Below, piece after piece: positions 1-13,535 of a DNA stretch of 64,000 nucleotides. A model generated the notes under the pieces. That model was not told the origin of the DNA. It saw only the letters and a program-made list of their open reading frames with translations, and made no database searches. Every line of letters starts with the position of its first letter. Position 1 is the stretch's first letter. Made by a program: the position numbers and the translations under genes. The DNA comes from Microbacterium barkeri (GTDB taxonomy: Bacteria; Actinomycetota; Actinomycetes; Actinomycetales; Microbacteriaceae), in assembly GCF_027921765.1 (NCBI RefSeq), contig NZ_BSEJ01000001.1:186001-250000 (forward strand), read 5' to 3'.

Positions 1-913
1 CCGCATCCTCGACGTCGCGGAGGACATGGCCGACACCCAGGAGCGCGAGGTCAAGAAGCTGCCGACCCTGCGCGGCCGCACGGTCGTCAACCTCTTCTTC
101 GAGGACTCGACCCGCACGCGCATCTCGTTCGAGGCCGCCGCGAAGCGCCTCTCCGCCGACGTCATCAACTTCTCGGCGAAGGGATCGAGCGTCTCGAAGG
201 GCGAGAGCCTCCAGGACACCGCGCAGACCCTGCAGGCGATGGGCGCCGACGCCGTCGTCATCCGGCACGGCGCGTCCGGAGCGCCGCGCACGCTCGCGAC
301 GAGCGGCTGGATCTCGGCCGGCGTCGTGAACGCGGGCGACGGGACGCACGAGCACCCGACGCAGGCGCTCCTGGACGCCTTCACGATGCGCAAGCGCCGG
401 TACGGGGCGGCCAGTCGCGGTCGCGACCTCGCGGGCTACCGCGTCGCGATCGTCGGCGACATCCTGCACTCGCGCGTCGCGCGGTCGAACGTCTGGCTCC
501 TCGCGACCCTCGGCGCCGAGGTCACGCTCGTCGCGCCGCCGACGCTCCTCCCGCAGGACGTGTCGCAGTGGCCCGTGACCGTGCGCTACGACCTCGACGA
601 GGCCATCGCCGCGCGGCCCGACGCGCTCATGATGCTGCGGATCCAGCTCGAGCGGATGAACGCCGCCTATTTCCCCTCGGAGCGGGAGTATTCGCGGCGC
701 TGGGGCCTCGACCCCGAGCGCTTCGCCACGCTGCCGGAGGATACGATTGTGATGCACCCCGGGCCCATGAACCGGGGACTGGAGATCTCCGCAGCCGCAG
801 CCGACTCGCCCCGGGCCACCGTGCTCGAGCAGGTGCGAGCCGGCGTGTCGGTGCGGATGGCCGTGCTCTACCTGCTGCTCGCGGGGGAGCGGGAGAGCGA
901 GGGAACGAAGTGA
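1..913 (+). CDS. pyrB: Aspartate carbamoyltransferase catalytic subunit (5' end outside window)
   Basis: Condenses carbamoyl phosphate with aspartate, the first committed step of pyrimidine synthesis, in the cytoplasm. The frame is open from base 2 with no start needed at the visible ATG at 26, so the N-terminus lies upstream of the window. The carbamoyl-phosphate loop FEDSTRTR is seen near the visible start, followed by HPTQALLD and the aspartate-binding region near HPGPMNRG at the C-terminal side. The stop TGA (911-913) overlaps the GTG start of pyrC, so the two are translationally coupled at the head of the pyr operon. Confidence 0.97.
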   Translation, partial: RILDVAEDMADTQEREVKKLPTLRGRTVVNLFFEDSTRTRISFEAAAKRLSADVINFSAKGSSVSKGESLQDTAQTLQAMGADAVVIRHGASGAPRTLATSGWISAGVVNAGDGTHEHPTQALLDAFTMRKRRYGAASRGRDLAGYRVAIVGDILHSRVARSNVWLLATLGAEVTLVAPPTLLPQDVSQWPVTVRYDLDEAIAARPDALMMLRIQLERMNAAYFPSEREYSRRWGLDPERFATLPEDTIVMHPGPMNRGLEISAAAADSPRATVLEQVRAGVSVRMAVLYLLLAGERESEGTK

Positions 914-2220
914 CCGAGTCGACATCCCTTCTCATCCGAGGAGCCGCGATCGAGGGCCGCGAGACGGCCGACATCCTCGTCGAGGACGGCCGCATCGCGG
1001 AGGTCGGCACGGACCTCAGCCGGGCCGGCGCCCGCATCATCGACGCCGCAGGGCTCATCGCGCTGCCCGGCCTGGTCGACCTCCACACCCACCTGCGCGA
1101 GCCCGGCTACGAGGCGAGCGAGACCATCCTCACCGGCACCCGCGCCGCGGCCGCCGGCGGCTTCACGGCCGTGTTCGCGATGCCCAACACCTCTCCCGTC
1201 GCGGATGTCGCGGGCGTCGTCGAGCAGGAGCTCGCGCTCGGCGAGGCGGCGGGCTACGCGACCGTGCAGCCGATCGGCGCCGTGACCGTCGGCCAGAAGG
1301 GCGAGCGCCTCGCCGAGCTCGGCGCGATGGCCGACTCGCGTGCGCGCGTGCGCGTCTTCAGCGACGACGGGTTCTGCGTGTGGGATCCGCTCATCATGCG
1401 CCGCGCGCTCGAGTACGTGAAGGCGTTCGACGGCGTCGTCGCCCAGCACGCGCAGGACCCCCGCCTCACGGAGGGCGCCCAGATGAACGAGGGCGTCGTC
1501 TCGGCCGAGCTGGGGCTCGCGGGATGGCCGGCGGTCGCCGAGGAGTCGATCATCGCGCGCGACGTGCTCCTCGCCGAGCACGTGGGCTCGCGCCTGCACG
1601 TCTGCCACCTGTCGACCGCGGGGTCGGTCGACATCATCCGATGGGCGAAGAAGCGCGGCATCGACGTGACCGCCGAGGTCACGCCGCACCACCTCCTCCT
1701 CACGGACGAGCTCGTGCGCGGGTACGACGCGCGCTTCAAGGTCAATCCGCCGCTGCGGCGCGAGGAGGACGTCCTGGCCGTGCGCGAGGGCCTCGCGGAC
1801 GGCACGATCGACATCGTCGCCACCGACCACGCGCCGCATCCCGCCGAGAGCAAGAGCTGCGAGTGGGCGGCCGCGGCCAACGGCATGGTCGGCCTCGAGA
1901 GCGCGCTGCGCGTCGTGCACGAGGCGATGGTCGCGACGGGCCTCATCGGATGGCAGGACGTCGCGCGGGTCCTGTCGAAGGCGCCCGCCCGGATCGGGCG
2001 GCTCGCGGGGCACGGCACGCCGATCGCGGCCGGCGAGCCGGCCGAGATCGCGCTCTACGACCCGCGGCCGTCCGCCCCGTTCGGCGCAGCCGACCTGCGC
2101 GGACGCAGCGCGAACTCGCCCTACCTCGGGCGCGAGCTGCCCGGTCGCGTGATGTGGACCATCCACCGCGGCTCCCTCACGCTCGCCGACGGCGAGCTCG
2201 TCGAGCGGGAGGGCGCATGA
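910..2220 (+). CDS. pyrC: Dihydroorotase
   Basis: Cyclises carbamoyl aspartate to dihydroorotate (third step of pyrimidine synthesis). 436 residues, the usual length of the class I enzyme. The metal-binding [10 protein letters not shown] is near residue 60, further metal-site histidines lie in the VTPHHLLL and CHLSTAG segments, and the catalytic aspartate is in [11 protein letters not shown] 910 was chosen because it overlaps the pyrB stop (GTGA) and gives the expected N-terminus; the longer open frame upstream only shadows pyrB. The stop overlaps the ATG of the next gene. Confidence 0.96.
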   Translation: MTESTSLLIRGAAIEGRETADILVEDGRIAEVGTDLSRAGARIIDAAGLIALPGLVDLHTHLREPGYEASETILTGTRAAAAGGFTAVFAMPNTSPVADVAGVVEQELALGEAAGYATVQPIGAVTVGQKGERLAELGAMADSRARVRVFSDDGFCVWDPLIMRRALEYVKAFDGVVAQHAQDPRLTEGAQMNEGVVSAELGLAGWPAVAEESIIARDVLLAEHVGSRLHVCHLSTAGSVDIIRWAKKRGIDVTAEVTPHHLLLTDELVRGYDARFKVNPPLRREEDVLAVREGLADGTIDIVATDHAPHPAESKSCEWAAAANGMVGLESALRVVHEAMVATGLIGWQDVARVLSKAPARIGRLAGHGTPIAAGEPAEIALYDPRPSAPFGAADLRGRSANSPYLGRELPGRVMWTIHRGSLTLADGELVEREGA

Positions 2221-2726
2221 GCGCGTACCTCCCCGGCCTCCTCATGATGGCGGCGATCGCGGCGGTCATCCTCGGCGCGATGGCGTGGGGATGGCGCCGA
2301 CGATCCCGGCGGGACGCCGGCACCTCCGCGCCCGTGCGCGCGGCGGAGGGCGCCGAGACGGCCCGCTTCGACGGCCTCTACGTCGCCACGACCCGCCACG
2401 ACCAGCCGCTCGATCGTCTCGCCGTGCGGCACCTCGAGTTCCGGGCGAAGGCCGGCGTCACGGTGACCGACCGCGGCGTCGCCCTCGACCTCGCCGGCGT
2501 GCCCGGCATCTTCCTCCGCGCGGACGAGCTCGTCGGCGCGGGCCGCGCGACCTGGACCATCGACCGCGTCGTCGAGACGGACGGCCTCGTGCTCATCGCG
2601 TGGCGCGCCTCCGACGGCACCCTCTGCGATTCCTATGTGCGCCTTCAGGGCGGCGATCCCGACGCGCTCGTCGCGGCGATCGAAGACCTGCGCACCTCCC
2701 CGACCCCCACAGGAGCGACCTCATGA
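2217..2726 (+). CDS. PH-domain-like membrane-anchored protein of the pyr operon
   Basis: 169 residues: one N-terminal membrane segment (about residues 5-25), a basic stop-transfer stretch, then a compact globular domain (about 55-160) rich in beta-type sequence. The arrangement resembles the PH-like (bPH) protein that commonly sits between pyrC and carA in actinobacteria; this identification is from family memory. The function is unknown. ATG 2217 overlaps the pyrC stop and the gene's own TGA overlaps the carA ATG, so it is translated in line with the pathway enzymes and may act with them at the membrane. Confidence 0.8.
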   Translation: MSAYLPGLLMMAAIAAVILGAMAWGWRRRSRRDAGTSAPVRAAEGAETARFDGLYVATTRHDQPLDRLAVRHLEFRAKAGVTVTDRGVALDLAGVPGIFLRADELVGAGRATWTIDRVVETDGLVLIAWRASDGTLCDSYVRLQGGDPDALVAAIEDLRTSPTPTGATS

Positions 2727-3896
2727 CCTCTCTGCTCGACCGCGACCCCGCGGTCCTCGTCCTCGAAGACGGCACGCGCTTCGCCGGTTACGCCTACGGC
2801 GCGCGCGGCACGACCCTCGGCGAGGTCGTCTTCTCGACCGGCATGACCGGCTACCAGGAGACGCTCACCGACCCCTCGTACGCGGGTCAGATCGTGCTGC
2901 AGACCGCGCCGCACATCGGGAACACCGGCGTCAACACCGAGGACCCCGAGTCCCGCCGCATCTGGGTGTCGGGCTACATCGTGCGCGACCCCAGCCGGGT
3001 CGTGTCGAACTGGCGCGCGGAGGAGCCGCTCGACGCGGCGCTCGAGCGCGACGGCGTCGTCGGGATCAGCGGCATCGACACGCGCGCCGTGACCCGTCAC
3101 ATCCGCTCGGCCGGCTCGATGCGCGGCGGCGTATTCTCGGGCGAGGCCGCCGGCCTCGCCGCCGACGAGCAGCTGCGCCTCGTGACCGAGGCGCCCGCGA
3201 TGGCCGGCCGCAACCTCTCGGCCGAGGTCTCGGTCGATGTCGCCGCCGTCACGCCCGCGCAGGGCGACCGCATCGGCAGCCTCGCCGTCATCGACCTCGG
3301 CATCAAGCAGGCGACGGTGGAGAACCTCGCCCGACGCGGCTTCGAGGTGCACGTGCTGCCGCAGAGCACGACCTTCGAGGAGCTCAAGGCCATCGACCCC
3401 GTCGCGGTGTTCTACTCGAACGGCCCCGGCGACCCCGCGGCGAGCGACGCCCACGTCGCCCTCCTGCAGAGCGTGCTGCGCGACGGCCTGCCGTTCTTCG
3501 GCATCTGCTTCGGCAACCAGCTCCTCGGCCGCGCGCTCGGCCTCGGCACCTACAAGCTGCCCTTCGGCCACCGCGGCATCAACCAGCCGGTGCGCGACAA
3601 GCTCACGGGCCGCGTCGAGATCACGGCGCACAACCACGGGTTCGCCGTGGACGCCCCGATCGACGAGGTCTTCGAGAGCCCCGCCGGGTTCGGCCGCGTC
3701 GAGGTCAGCCACGTGGGCCTCAACGACGACGTCGTGGAGGGCCTGCGCGCCCTCGACATCCCGGCGTTTTCCGTCCAGTACCACCCCGAGGCCGCGGGCG
3801 GTCCGCACGACGCCAACTACCTCTTCGACCGCTTCGTCGACATGGTGCGCGACACCATCTCGGCTCGCTCCGCTCGCTCAACGTCCGAGGAAGACA

Positions 3897-3904
<8 letters not shown>
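2723..3904 (+). CDS. carA: Carbamoyl-phosphate synthase small subunit (glutaminase)
   Basis: Hydrolyses glutamine and channels ammonia to CarB. 393 residues. The N-terminal CPSase small-subunit domain is followed by a class I glutamine amidotransferase domain: the nucleophile lies in GICFGNQ (about residue 262) and the His/Glu pair in YHPEAAGG (about 354). ATG 2723 overlaps the preceding stop. The last dozen or so codons are unusual: bases 3864-3883 are an exact 20-bp copy of an intergenic repeat at 31346-31365, so the C-terminal tail ([14 protein letters not shown]) appears to be repeat-encoded. The stop overlaps the carB start. Confidence 0.96.
3864..3883 (+). repeat. REP-like short repeat, copy inside carA 3' end
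   Basis: CTCGCTCCGCTCGCTCAACG is identical to 31346-31365, and similarity continues weakly on both sides (CGxCCGxGG after it). It reads through in frame as the last part of CarA. Confidence 0.75.
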
Positions 3905-7198
<3,294 letters not shown>

Positions 7199-7199
<1 letters not shown>

Positions 7200-8050
7200 T
7201 GCCGTCGTTCGGAGAGCGGGTCCGCGCCGTCCTCGACGCGCGCGGCCCGCTCTGCGTCGGGATCGACCCGCACCTTCCGCTGCTCGCGCGGTGGGGTCTC
7301 GAGGCGGATGCCGCGGGCGCGCGGGCGTTCGGGCTGCGCGTCGTCGAGGCGGCCGCGGGGCGCGCGGGCTTCGTCAAGCCGCAGGTGTCGTTCTACGAGC
7401 GCTTCGGGTCGGCGGGGATCGCCGCTCTCGAGGACGTGCTCGCGGCGGCGCGCGCGGCCGATCTCGTGGTGATCGCGGACGCCAAGCGCGGCGACATCGG
7501 ATCGACCATGGACGCGTACGGCGCGGCGTGGCTCACGCCGGGGTCGCCGCTCGAGGCCGACGCGCTCACGGTGAGCCCGTATCTGGGCGTGGGCGCGCTC
7601 GAGGGCACGCTGGCCCTCGCGGATGAGCACGGCAAGGGCGCGTTCGTCCTCGCCGCAACGAGCAACCCCGAGGCGACCGCCCTCCAGCGTGCGACCGCCG
7701 ACGGCTCGAGCGTCGCGGCGGCGATCGTGGCCGAGGTGTCGGCGCGCAACGCGCGCGTCGCGCGCGAGGGGGAGTGGGGCAGCACGGGCTTCGTCATCGG
7801 CGCCACGGTCGACTGGCACGCGGCGGGGCTGGCGCCGTTCGCTCCGCCCGCGCCCATCCTCGCGCCAGGGTTCGGGTTCCAGGGCGCCGCCGCGGCCGCG
7901 CTGCCCGAGGTCTTCCGCGAGATGGCGCCGTGCGTCATCGCATCCGAGAGCCGCAGCATCCTCGCCGCCGGCCCGGACGGCCTCGCCCAGGCGATCGCCG
8001 ACGCCGCGGCCGCCTACCGGGGATCGTCGGAGGGAGAAGCCGATGTCTGA
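7199..8050 (+). CDS. pyrF: Orotidine 5'-phosphate decarboxylase
   Basis: Last step of UMP synthesis. 283 residues, typical of the type-2 (mycobacterial/Myxococcus-like) family. [11 protein letters not shown] is at the N-terminus, the catalytic lysine lies in [12 protein letters not shown] (about residue 97), and SPYLGVGAL follows. The start is GTG 7199, overlapping the carB stop by one base. The C-terminus overlaps the ATG of the mIHF-Gmk fusion by 8 bases, so the operon continues into purine nucleotide metabolism. Confidence 0.95.
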
Positions 8051-8966
8051 GAGCACCGCACCGGGCCGTCCGAAGCCGCCCGAGGTGGACCGCGCCGCCG
8101 CATCACGGAAGGCGGTCGCCGCGCGGCGCGCGCGGGCGAGCCTCAAGCGCGACCTCGCGACCCGCGTCGTCACGCCGCAGGAGGTCCTGCGCCGCGCCGA
8201 GGCCGACCCGCAGTCCGCGGCCGGCACGATGCGCGTGCCCGAGTTCCTCATGGCGCTCCCCGCGATCGGCGAGGGCAAGCGCGACCGCGTGCTCGAGGAG
8301 CTGGCGATCTCGCCGGTCAAGCGGCTGGGCGGCCTCGGCAGCCGGCAGCGGCACGCTCTGCGCGGCTGGCTCGACAGTCGGATGCCGGAGCCGCAGGCTC
8401 GGCCCGGCCGGAGCCGGCTCATCGTCCTCGCCGGGCCGACCGCGGTGGGCAAGGGAACGGTCGCGGCGCACATCCGCGAGCACCATCCGGAGCTCCTCAT
8501 CTCGGTCTCCGCGACCACGCGCGCGCCGCGGCCGGGGGAGGTCGACGGCCAGCACTACTACTTCGTCGACGACGCCGAGTTCGATCGGCTCATCGCGGAC
8601 GGCGAGCTGCTCGAGTACGCGGTCGTGCACAACCGGCACCGCTACGGCACGCCGCGCAAGCCGATCGAGCGGGCCCTCGCCGAGGGGCGCGCCGTGCTGC
8701 TCGAGATCGACCTGCAGGGCGCCCGTCAGGTCCGCGCGGCCGATCCGTCGGCGACGCTCGTCTTCCTCCTCCCGCCGAGCTGGGACGAGCTGACCGCGCG
8801 GCTGGTCGGGCGCGGCACCGAGGACGAGGAGGAGCGGGCCCGTCGCCTGCGCACGGCGCGCACCGAGCTCGCCGCGCAGAACGAGTTCGATTTCCGCATC
8901 GTGAACGAGTCGGTCGCCGAGGCCGCGCGCCAGGTCGTAGACTTGGTGCAGGCGTCCGCGCGCTGA
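8043..8966 (+). CDS. gmk: mIHF-guanylate kinase fusion protein
   Basis: 307 residues, about 100 longer than a usual guanylate kinase. Residues about 20-115 match the actinobacterial integration host factor (mIHF) pattern: a basic helix, [10 protein letters not shown], then a helix-hairpin-helix-like stretch with [16 protein letters not shown] and [12 protein letters not shown]. Residues about 125-307 are a complete Gmk: Walker [10 protein letters not shown], the GMP-binding [14 protein letters not shown], and the lid [12 protein letters not shown]. It phosphorylates GMP to GDP; the N-terminal part should bind DNA. In mycobacteria the two are separate neighbouring genes. No internal start splits them cleanly. 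Confidence 0.93.
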   Translation: MSESTAPGRPKPPEVDRAAASRKAVAARRARASLKRDLATRVVTPQEVLRRAEADPQSAAGTMRVPEFLMALPAIGEGKRDRVLEELAISPVKRLGGLGSRQRHALRGWLDSRMPEPQARPGRSRLIVLAGPTAVGKGTVAAHIREHHPELLISVSATTRAPRPGEVDGQHYYFVDDAEFDRLIADGELLEYAVVHNRHRYGTPRKPIERALAEGRAVLLEIDLQGARQVRAADPSATLVFLLPPSWDELTARLVGRGTEDEEERARRLRTARTELAAQNEFDFRIVNESVAEAARQVVDLVQASAR

Positions 8967-9030
8967 CACCCGCGCGCCATCCCGCCATGGTCTCGACGAG
9001 CGACCGACGTCGCCGAACAGGAGGACTGCT

Positions 9031-9285
9031 ATGAGCAGTGAGCACAAGGGCATCATCGACCCGCCCATCGACGAGCTTCTCGACAAGGTCGACTCGAAGT
9101 ACCAGCTGGTGATCTACGGCGCCAAGCGCGCGCGTCAGATCAACGACTACTACACGGACCTCCACGAGGGGAACCTGTTCGACAACGTCGGGCCCCTCGT
9201 CGACTCGTCGGTCGAGGACAAGCCGCTGACGATCGCGCTGCACGAGATCCACCAGGACAAGCTGCGCCTGCGCCCCGCGGAGTGA
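9031..9285 (+). CDS. rpoZ: RNA polymerase omega subunit
   Basis: 84-residue omega subunit, which helps assemble beta-prime into RNA polymerase. The family signature [17 protein letters not shown] and the KRARQIN helix are visible. An AGGAGGACTGCT ribosome site lies 5-10 bases before ATG 9031. The gene follows gmk by 64 bp, the conserved actinobacterial order, but the next gene is metK rather than coaBC. Confidence 0.95.
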   Translation: MSSEHKGIIDPPIDELLDKVDSKYQLVIYGAKRARQINDYYTDLHEGNLFDNVGPLVDSSVEDKPLTIALHEIHQDKLRLRPAE

Positions 9286-9310
9286 CCGCGTAAGAACTCG
9301 TCACACCGAC

Positions 9311-9341
9311 AGGGCCTCCGTCACCGCGTGTCGGGGGCCCT
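9311..9341 (+). terminator. Hairpin terminator after rpoZ
   Basis: A 10-bp stem (9311-9320 with 9332-9341, one G-T pair) with an 11-nt loop lies 26 bp after the rpoZ stop. There is no T-run after it, as is common in high-GC actinobacteria. It probably ends the pyr-gmk-rpoZ transcript. Confidence 0.65.
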
Positions 9342-9402
9342 CGTCATACTGGAGGGCGCGGTGCCCGCAGGCGCCGCGCCCGCCCGATCGTCTGGAGCCG
9401 CC

Positions 9403-10593
9403 ATGAGCCTGCGCCTGTTCACGTCCGAGTCGGTCACCGAAGGACACCCCGACAAGATCTGCGACCAGATCTCGGACAGCATCCTCGACGGGCTCCTGGC
9501 GGTCGACCGCGACAGCCGCGTGGCCGTCGAGACGCTCGTGACGACCGGCCTCGTGCACGTCGCGGGCGAGATCCGCACCGACGGCTACGTCGAGATCCCC
9601 GCGATCGTCCGGCGCGTGATCAACCGCATCGGCTACACCTCGAGCGACATGGGCTTCGACGGAGACTCGTGCGGCGTGAGCGTCTCGGTCGGCGAGCAGT
9701 CGAGCGACATCGCGCACGGCGTCGACAAGGCGCTCGAGCAGCGCGAGGGCGACTCGATCGACCGCTTCGACGTGCTCGGAGCGGGAGACCAGGGCATCAT
9801 GTTCGGCTTCGCCACGAACGAGACCCCGCAGCTCATGCCGATGGCGGCATGGACGGCGCACCGGCTCGCCGAGCGCCTCACGGAGGTGCGGCGCAGCGGC
9901 GAGCTGCCGTTCCTGCGCCCCGACGGCAAGACCCAGGTCACGCTCGGCTACGAGGGATTCACCCCCCGGACGATCGACGCGGTCGTGCTCTCGACGCAGC
10001 ACCACCCGAAGATGACGCAGGAGGAGCTCCGCGACGAGGTCGAGAGGTCGGTCATCCGCCCCGTCCTCGAGCAGACCGGGCTCGACGCCGAGGGCGTCAA
10101 GCTCTACATCAACCCCGCAGGGCCGTTCGTGACGGGCGGTCCGAAGGGCGACGCGGGCCTCACGGGGCGCAAGATCATCATCGACACGTACGGCGGCGCG
10201 TCGCGCCACGGCGGCGGCGCCTTCAGCGGCAAGGACCCGTCGAAGGTCGACCGCTCGGCCGCATACGCCATGCGGTGGGTCGCGAAGAACGCCGTGGCTG
10301 CGGGACTCGCCGATCGCCTCGAGGTGCAGGTCGCGTACGCGATCGGCAAGGCGAACCCGGTGGGCCTGTACGTCGAGTCCTTCGGTACGGGCAAGGTCTC
10401 GGACGACGTGATCATCCGCGCGATCGAGCAGGTCTTCGACCTGCGCCCCGCGGCGATCATCGAGCACCTCGACCTGCTGCGCCCGATCTACGCGCAGACC
10501 GCCGCGTACGGCCACTTCGGCCGCGAGCTGCCCGACTTCACCTGGGAGCAGACCACGCGCGTCGAGGAGCTGCGGCGCGCCGCAGGGCTCTGA
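9403..10593 (+). CDS. metK: S-adenosylmethionine synthetase
   Basis: Makes SAM from methionine and ATP. 396 residues. Signature pieces are GHPDKICDQ (about residues 14-22), the GAGDQG hexapeptide (about 126) and GGGAFSGKD (about 267). ATG 9403 gives the conserved [17 protein letters not shown] start and has GGAG 8 bases before it; the in-frame extension upstream looks non-coding. No SAM riboswitch could be recognised in the 117-bp leader. The next gene, priA, starts 16 bp after the stop. Confidence 0.97.
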   Translation: MSLRLFTSESVTEGHPDKICDQISDSILDGLLAVDRDSRVAVETLVTTGLVHVAGEIRTDGYVEIPAIVRRVINRIGYTSSDMGFDGDSCGVSVSVGEQSSDIAHGVDKALEQREGDSIDRFDVLGAGDQGIMFGFATNETPQLMPMAAWTAHRLAERLTEVRRSGELPFLRPDGKTQVTLGYEGFTPRTIDAVVLSTQHHPKMTQEELRDEVERSVIRPVLEQTGLDAEGVKLYINPAGPFVTGGPKGDAGLTGRKIIIDTYGGASRHGGGAFSGKDPSKVDRSAAYAMRWVAKNAVAAGLADRLEVQVAYAIGKANPVGLYVESFGTGKVSDDVIIRAIEQVFDLRPAAIIEHLDLLRPIYAQTAAYGHFGRELPDFTWEQTTRVEELRRAAGL

Positions 10594-10609
10594 CGACGGG
10601 ACGCGGGCG

Positions 10610-12586
10610 ATGACACGCCGCATCGCGCGCGTGCAGCTCGACTCCCCGCTGCCGCAGCTCGACCGGCTCTTCGACTACGCGATCCCGCGCGAGCTCCTCG
10701 ACGACGTCGCGCAGGGCGTGCGGGTGAAGGTGCCCCTGCGGACGGCCGGGCGGGTCGTCGAGGGCTTCGTCGTCGAGATCGACGACGAGGACGACGCCGA
10801 CCGGCCGCTGTCGGAGATCGACCAGGTCGTCTCGAGCGCGCCCGTTCTGCCCGAGCGCCTCTACCGTCTCGCGCGCGCGGTCGCCGACCGTGCGGCGGGC
10901 TCCGCCGCGGACGTCCTGCGCCTCGCCGTGCCCAAGCGGATGGTGAGGGCCGAGAAGGCGTGGCTCGCGTCAGAGGCGCGCACGGCGCCGGTGGTGCTGT
11001 CGGCGGAGCGGCGGCGGGCCGAGGCGGTGCTCGAGGAGTTCCCGACGCTGCGCGAGCAGCTGCTCGCGGGGGAGCGCGTCGCGGTGGATGCGCCGCCGCG
11101 GCTCGTCGACGGCCGGCCGGCCTGGGCGCGCCTGCTCGCGGCCGCCGCCGCCACGATGCTCGCCGCCGGACGCTCGGCGATCGTCGCGGTCCCCGACCAC
11201 CGAGATCTCGACCTCCTGCAGGAGCAGCTCCTCCCGCTGGTCCCGGACGGGGCGATCATCCGCCACGATGCGGGTCAGTCCGGCCCCGAGCGCTACGCGG
11301 GATACCTGCGCACGCTCGAGGCCGCGCCGTGCATCGTGATCGGCAACCGCTCGGCCGTCTACGCACCCGTCAGCGACGCGGGGCTCGTCGCGATCTGGGA
11401 CGACGGCGACCCGCTGCTCGAGGAGCCGCTCGCGCCGTACGCCCACGCGCGCGACGTCGCTCTCGTGCGTCAGAGCATCGACGGCTGCGCGCTCCTGTTC
11501 GCCGGGCACACGCGGACGACCGACGTCGAGCGGCTCGTGTCGATCGGGTTCGTCGCGGAGGTGCAGGCGCCGCGCCGGATCGCGCCGCGCGTGGTGCTCA
11601 GCACGGCTCCCGAGCACGAGCAGGTCGCCGCGCGCATCCCGTCGGCGAGCTTCCGCGCCGTGCGCGAGGCGATCGCCGAGGGACCCGTGCTCGTCCAGGT
11701 CGCGCGTCCGGGCTATGCGCCGTCGCTCGTGTGCGCGGACTGCCGCACGCCGACGCGCTGCGCCCACTGCGGAGGACCGCTCCACGCGCGAGCGCGCGGT
11801 GCGACTCCCGTGTGCGCGTGGTGCGGGCGGTCGGCTCATGCGTGGTCCTGCCCGCAGTGCTCATCGACGCGGCTCCGGCTCGCGTCATCGGGCAGCGAGC
11901 GCACGGCCGACGAGCTCGGTCGCGCGTTCCCCGGTGCGCGGGTCGTCGTGGCCGACGGCGCGCATCCCGTCCGGGAGGTCGACGACCGGCCGGCGCTCGT
12001 CGTCGCGACGCGCGGCGCCGAGCCGCTCGCGCCGGGCGGCTACCGCGCCGTGCTCCTCCTGGACGGCGACCGCATGCTCCAGGCGCCCGACCTCAGGATC
12101 GGCGAGCACTGCCTGCGCTGGTGGTCGAACGCCGCGGCCCTCGCGGCGCCCGACGCGCCCGTGCATCTCGTCGGGGTGACGGGGCCGGTCGGCCGAGCCC
12201 TCGCGAGCTGGACGCAGCCGCACTACGCCCGGCTGGAGCTCGGCGAGCGCGCGCCCCTGCGCATGCCGCCGGCCTCGCGCGTGGCCCGGCTGGAGGGCGA
12301 CACGGCGGCCGTCGACGCGGCGCTCCGCTCGCTCGCGGAGGACGTGCCGGGGCTCCCGTTCGACGCGATCCTCGGGCCGGTGCCGATCGATCGCGACGGG
12401 TATCCGGGCTCGCGCGCGCTCATCCGCTTCGACTACGGCCGCGGACCGGCGGTGACCCGGTCGCTGCGCGCGTCGGTCGTCGCAGCGGCCATGAAGGCCC
12501 GCGGCCGCGCGAAGGACTCACGAAGCCGCAAGGCGGCCCGCAATACACTCGCAGTGCGCGTCGACATCGCCGACCCCGAGCTCTGA
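10610..12586 (+). CDS. priA: PriA-like primosomal protein N', helicase-degenerate actinobacterial form
   Basis: 658 residues. The N-terminal 3'-DNA-binding domain (about 1-100) is followed by a helicase-like core. A zinc-binding region with paired Cys-x-x-Cys motifs is present (CADC, CAHC, CAWC, CPQC around residues 370-425). Walker A is missing (AAAATMLAAGRSAIVAVPD in the expected place) and the DEAH-type box reads DDGD, so ATP-driven unwinding is unlikely. This loss is known for actinobacterial PriA, which is thought to act as a replication-restart adaptor. ATG 10610 lies 16 bp after metK. Confidence 0.9.
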   Translation: MTRRIARVQLDSPLPQLDRLFDYAIPRELLDDVAQGVRVKVPLRTAGRVVEGFVVEIDDEDDADRPLSEIDQVVSSAPVLPERLYRLARAVADRAAGSAADVLRLAVPKRMVRAEKAWLASEARTAPVVLSAERRRAEAVLEEFPTLREQLLAGERVAVDAPPRLVDGRPAWARLLAAAAATMLAAGRSAIVAVPDHRDLDLLQEQLLPLVPDGAIIRHDAGQSGPERYAGYLRTLEAAPCIVIGNRSAVYAPVSDAGLVAIWDDGDPLLEEPLAPYAHARDVALVRQSIDGCALLFAGHTRTTDVERLVSIGFVAEVQAPRRIAPRVVLSTAPEHEQVAARIPSASFRAVREAIAEGPVLVQVARPGYAPSLVCADCRTPTRCAHCGGPLHARARGATPVCAWCGRSAHAWSCPQCSSTRLRLASSGSERTADELGRAFPGARVVVADGAHPVREVDDRPALVVATRGAEPLAPGGYRAVLLLDGDRMLQAPDLRIGEHCLRWWSNAAALAAPDAPVHLVGVTGPVGRALASWTQPHYARLELGERAPLRMPPASRVARLEGDTAAVDAALRSLAEDVPGLPFDAILGPVPIDRDGYPGSRALIRFDYGRGPAVTRSLRASVVAAAMKARGRAKDSRSRKAARNTLAVRVDIADPEL

Positions 12587-12599
12587 AGGACCAGCCGTC

Positions 12600-13535
12600 A
12601 TGACCTCCCCTCGCCCGCTCCGGCTCGTGTTCGCCGGCACCCCCGACGTCGCCGTGCCCTCGCTGCGCGCCCTGCACGCGGCGGGTCACGACATCGCGGC
12701 CGTCGTCACGCGCCCCGACGCGCCGCTCGGCCGCAAGCGCGTGCTCACCCCGTCGCCCGTCGCGCAGGCGGCCGACGAGCTCGGCCTGCGCGTGATCAGG
12801 GCCGCGCGCCTCGACGCCGACGCGACCGAGGCGATCACCGCTCTGGCCCCCGAGCTCGCCGTCGTCGTCGCCTACGGCGGCCTGGTGCGCGAGCCCCTCC
12901 TGTCGGCTCCGCGGCACGGATGGATCAACCTCCACTTCTCGCTCCTGCCGCGCTGGCGCGGGTCCGCCCCCGTTCAGCACGCGCTCATCGCGGGCGACGC
13001 CGAGCTCGGGACCGCCGTGTTCCAGCTCGTGCGCGAGCTCGACGCGGGCGACGTCTACGCGCAGGAGGCCGTGCCGCTTCCCGACGACGCGACGGCGGGG
13101 GAGGCCCTCGCGGTCCTCGCCGAGGCCGGCGCGGCGCAGCTCGTCGACGTCGTGTCGACCATCGCCGCGGGGAACGCGCAGGCGAGGCCGCAGGAGGGCG
13201 ACCCGACCCCGGCACCCAAGCTCGAGCTCGCCGACGGCCTCCTCGAGTGGACCGAGCCCGCGGACCGCGTGTTCGCGCGGTACCGGGGCGTGACGCCCGA
13301 GCCGGGCGCGCACACGACGCTCGACGGCGCGCGCTTCAAGATCCTGCGGATGGCGAGGGCGGGCGCGGGCGCGCCGCTCGCGCCGGGGGAGACCGCGGCG
13401 GCGAAGGACGGCGTCCTCGTCGGCACCGGGACCGAGCCGCTTCTGCTGACCCGCGTCCAGCCGGCGGGCAAGGGGGCGATGGCCGCGGCCGACTGGTTCC
13501 GCGGGCTGCGCGAGACGGCGCGGCTGGGCGCATGA
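12600..13535 (+). CDS. fmt: Methionyl-tRNA formyltransferase
   Basis: Formylates the initiator Met-tRNA. 311 residues, standard length. The N-terminal formyltransferase domain carries FAGTPDVAVPSL and the catalytic SLLPRWRGSAPVQ (about residues 114-126). The C-terminal OB-like domain begins near residue 210. ATG 12600 is preceded by GAAGGA. The stop overlaps the rsmB ATG (ATGA). Confidence 0.96.
   Translation: MTSPRPLRLVFAGTPDVAVPSLRALHAAGHDIAAVVTRPDAPLGRKRVLTPSPVAQAADELGLRVIRAARLDADATEAITALAPELAVVVAYGGLVREPLLSAPRHGWINLHFSLLPRWRGSAPVQHALIAGDAELGTAVFQLVRELDAGDVYAQEAVPLPDDATAGEALAVLAEAGAAQLVDVVSTIAAGNAQARPQEGDPTPAPKLELADGLLEWTEPADRVFARYRGVTPEPGAHTTLDGARFKILRMARAGAGAPLAPGETAAAKDGVLVGTGTEPLLLTRVQPAGKGAMAAADWFRGLRETARLGA

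Noticed and set aside
9286-9402. SAM riboswitch before metK
   Set aside because: The only structure is a simple terminator hairpin; no SAM-I, II or IV core could be recognised.
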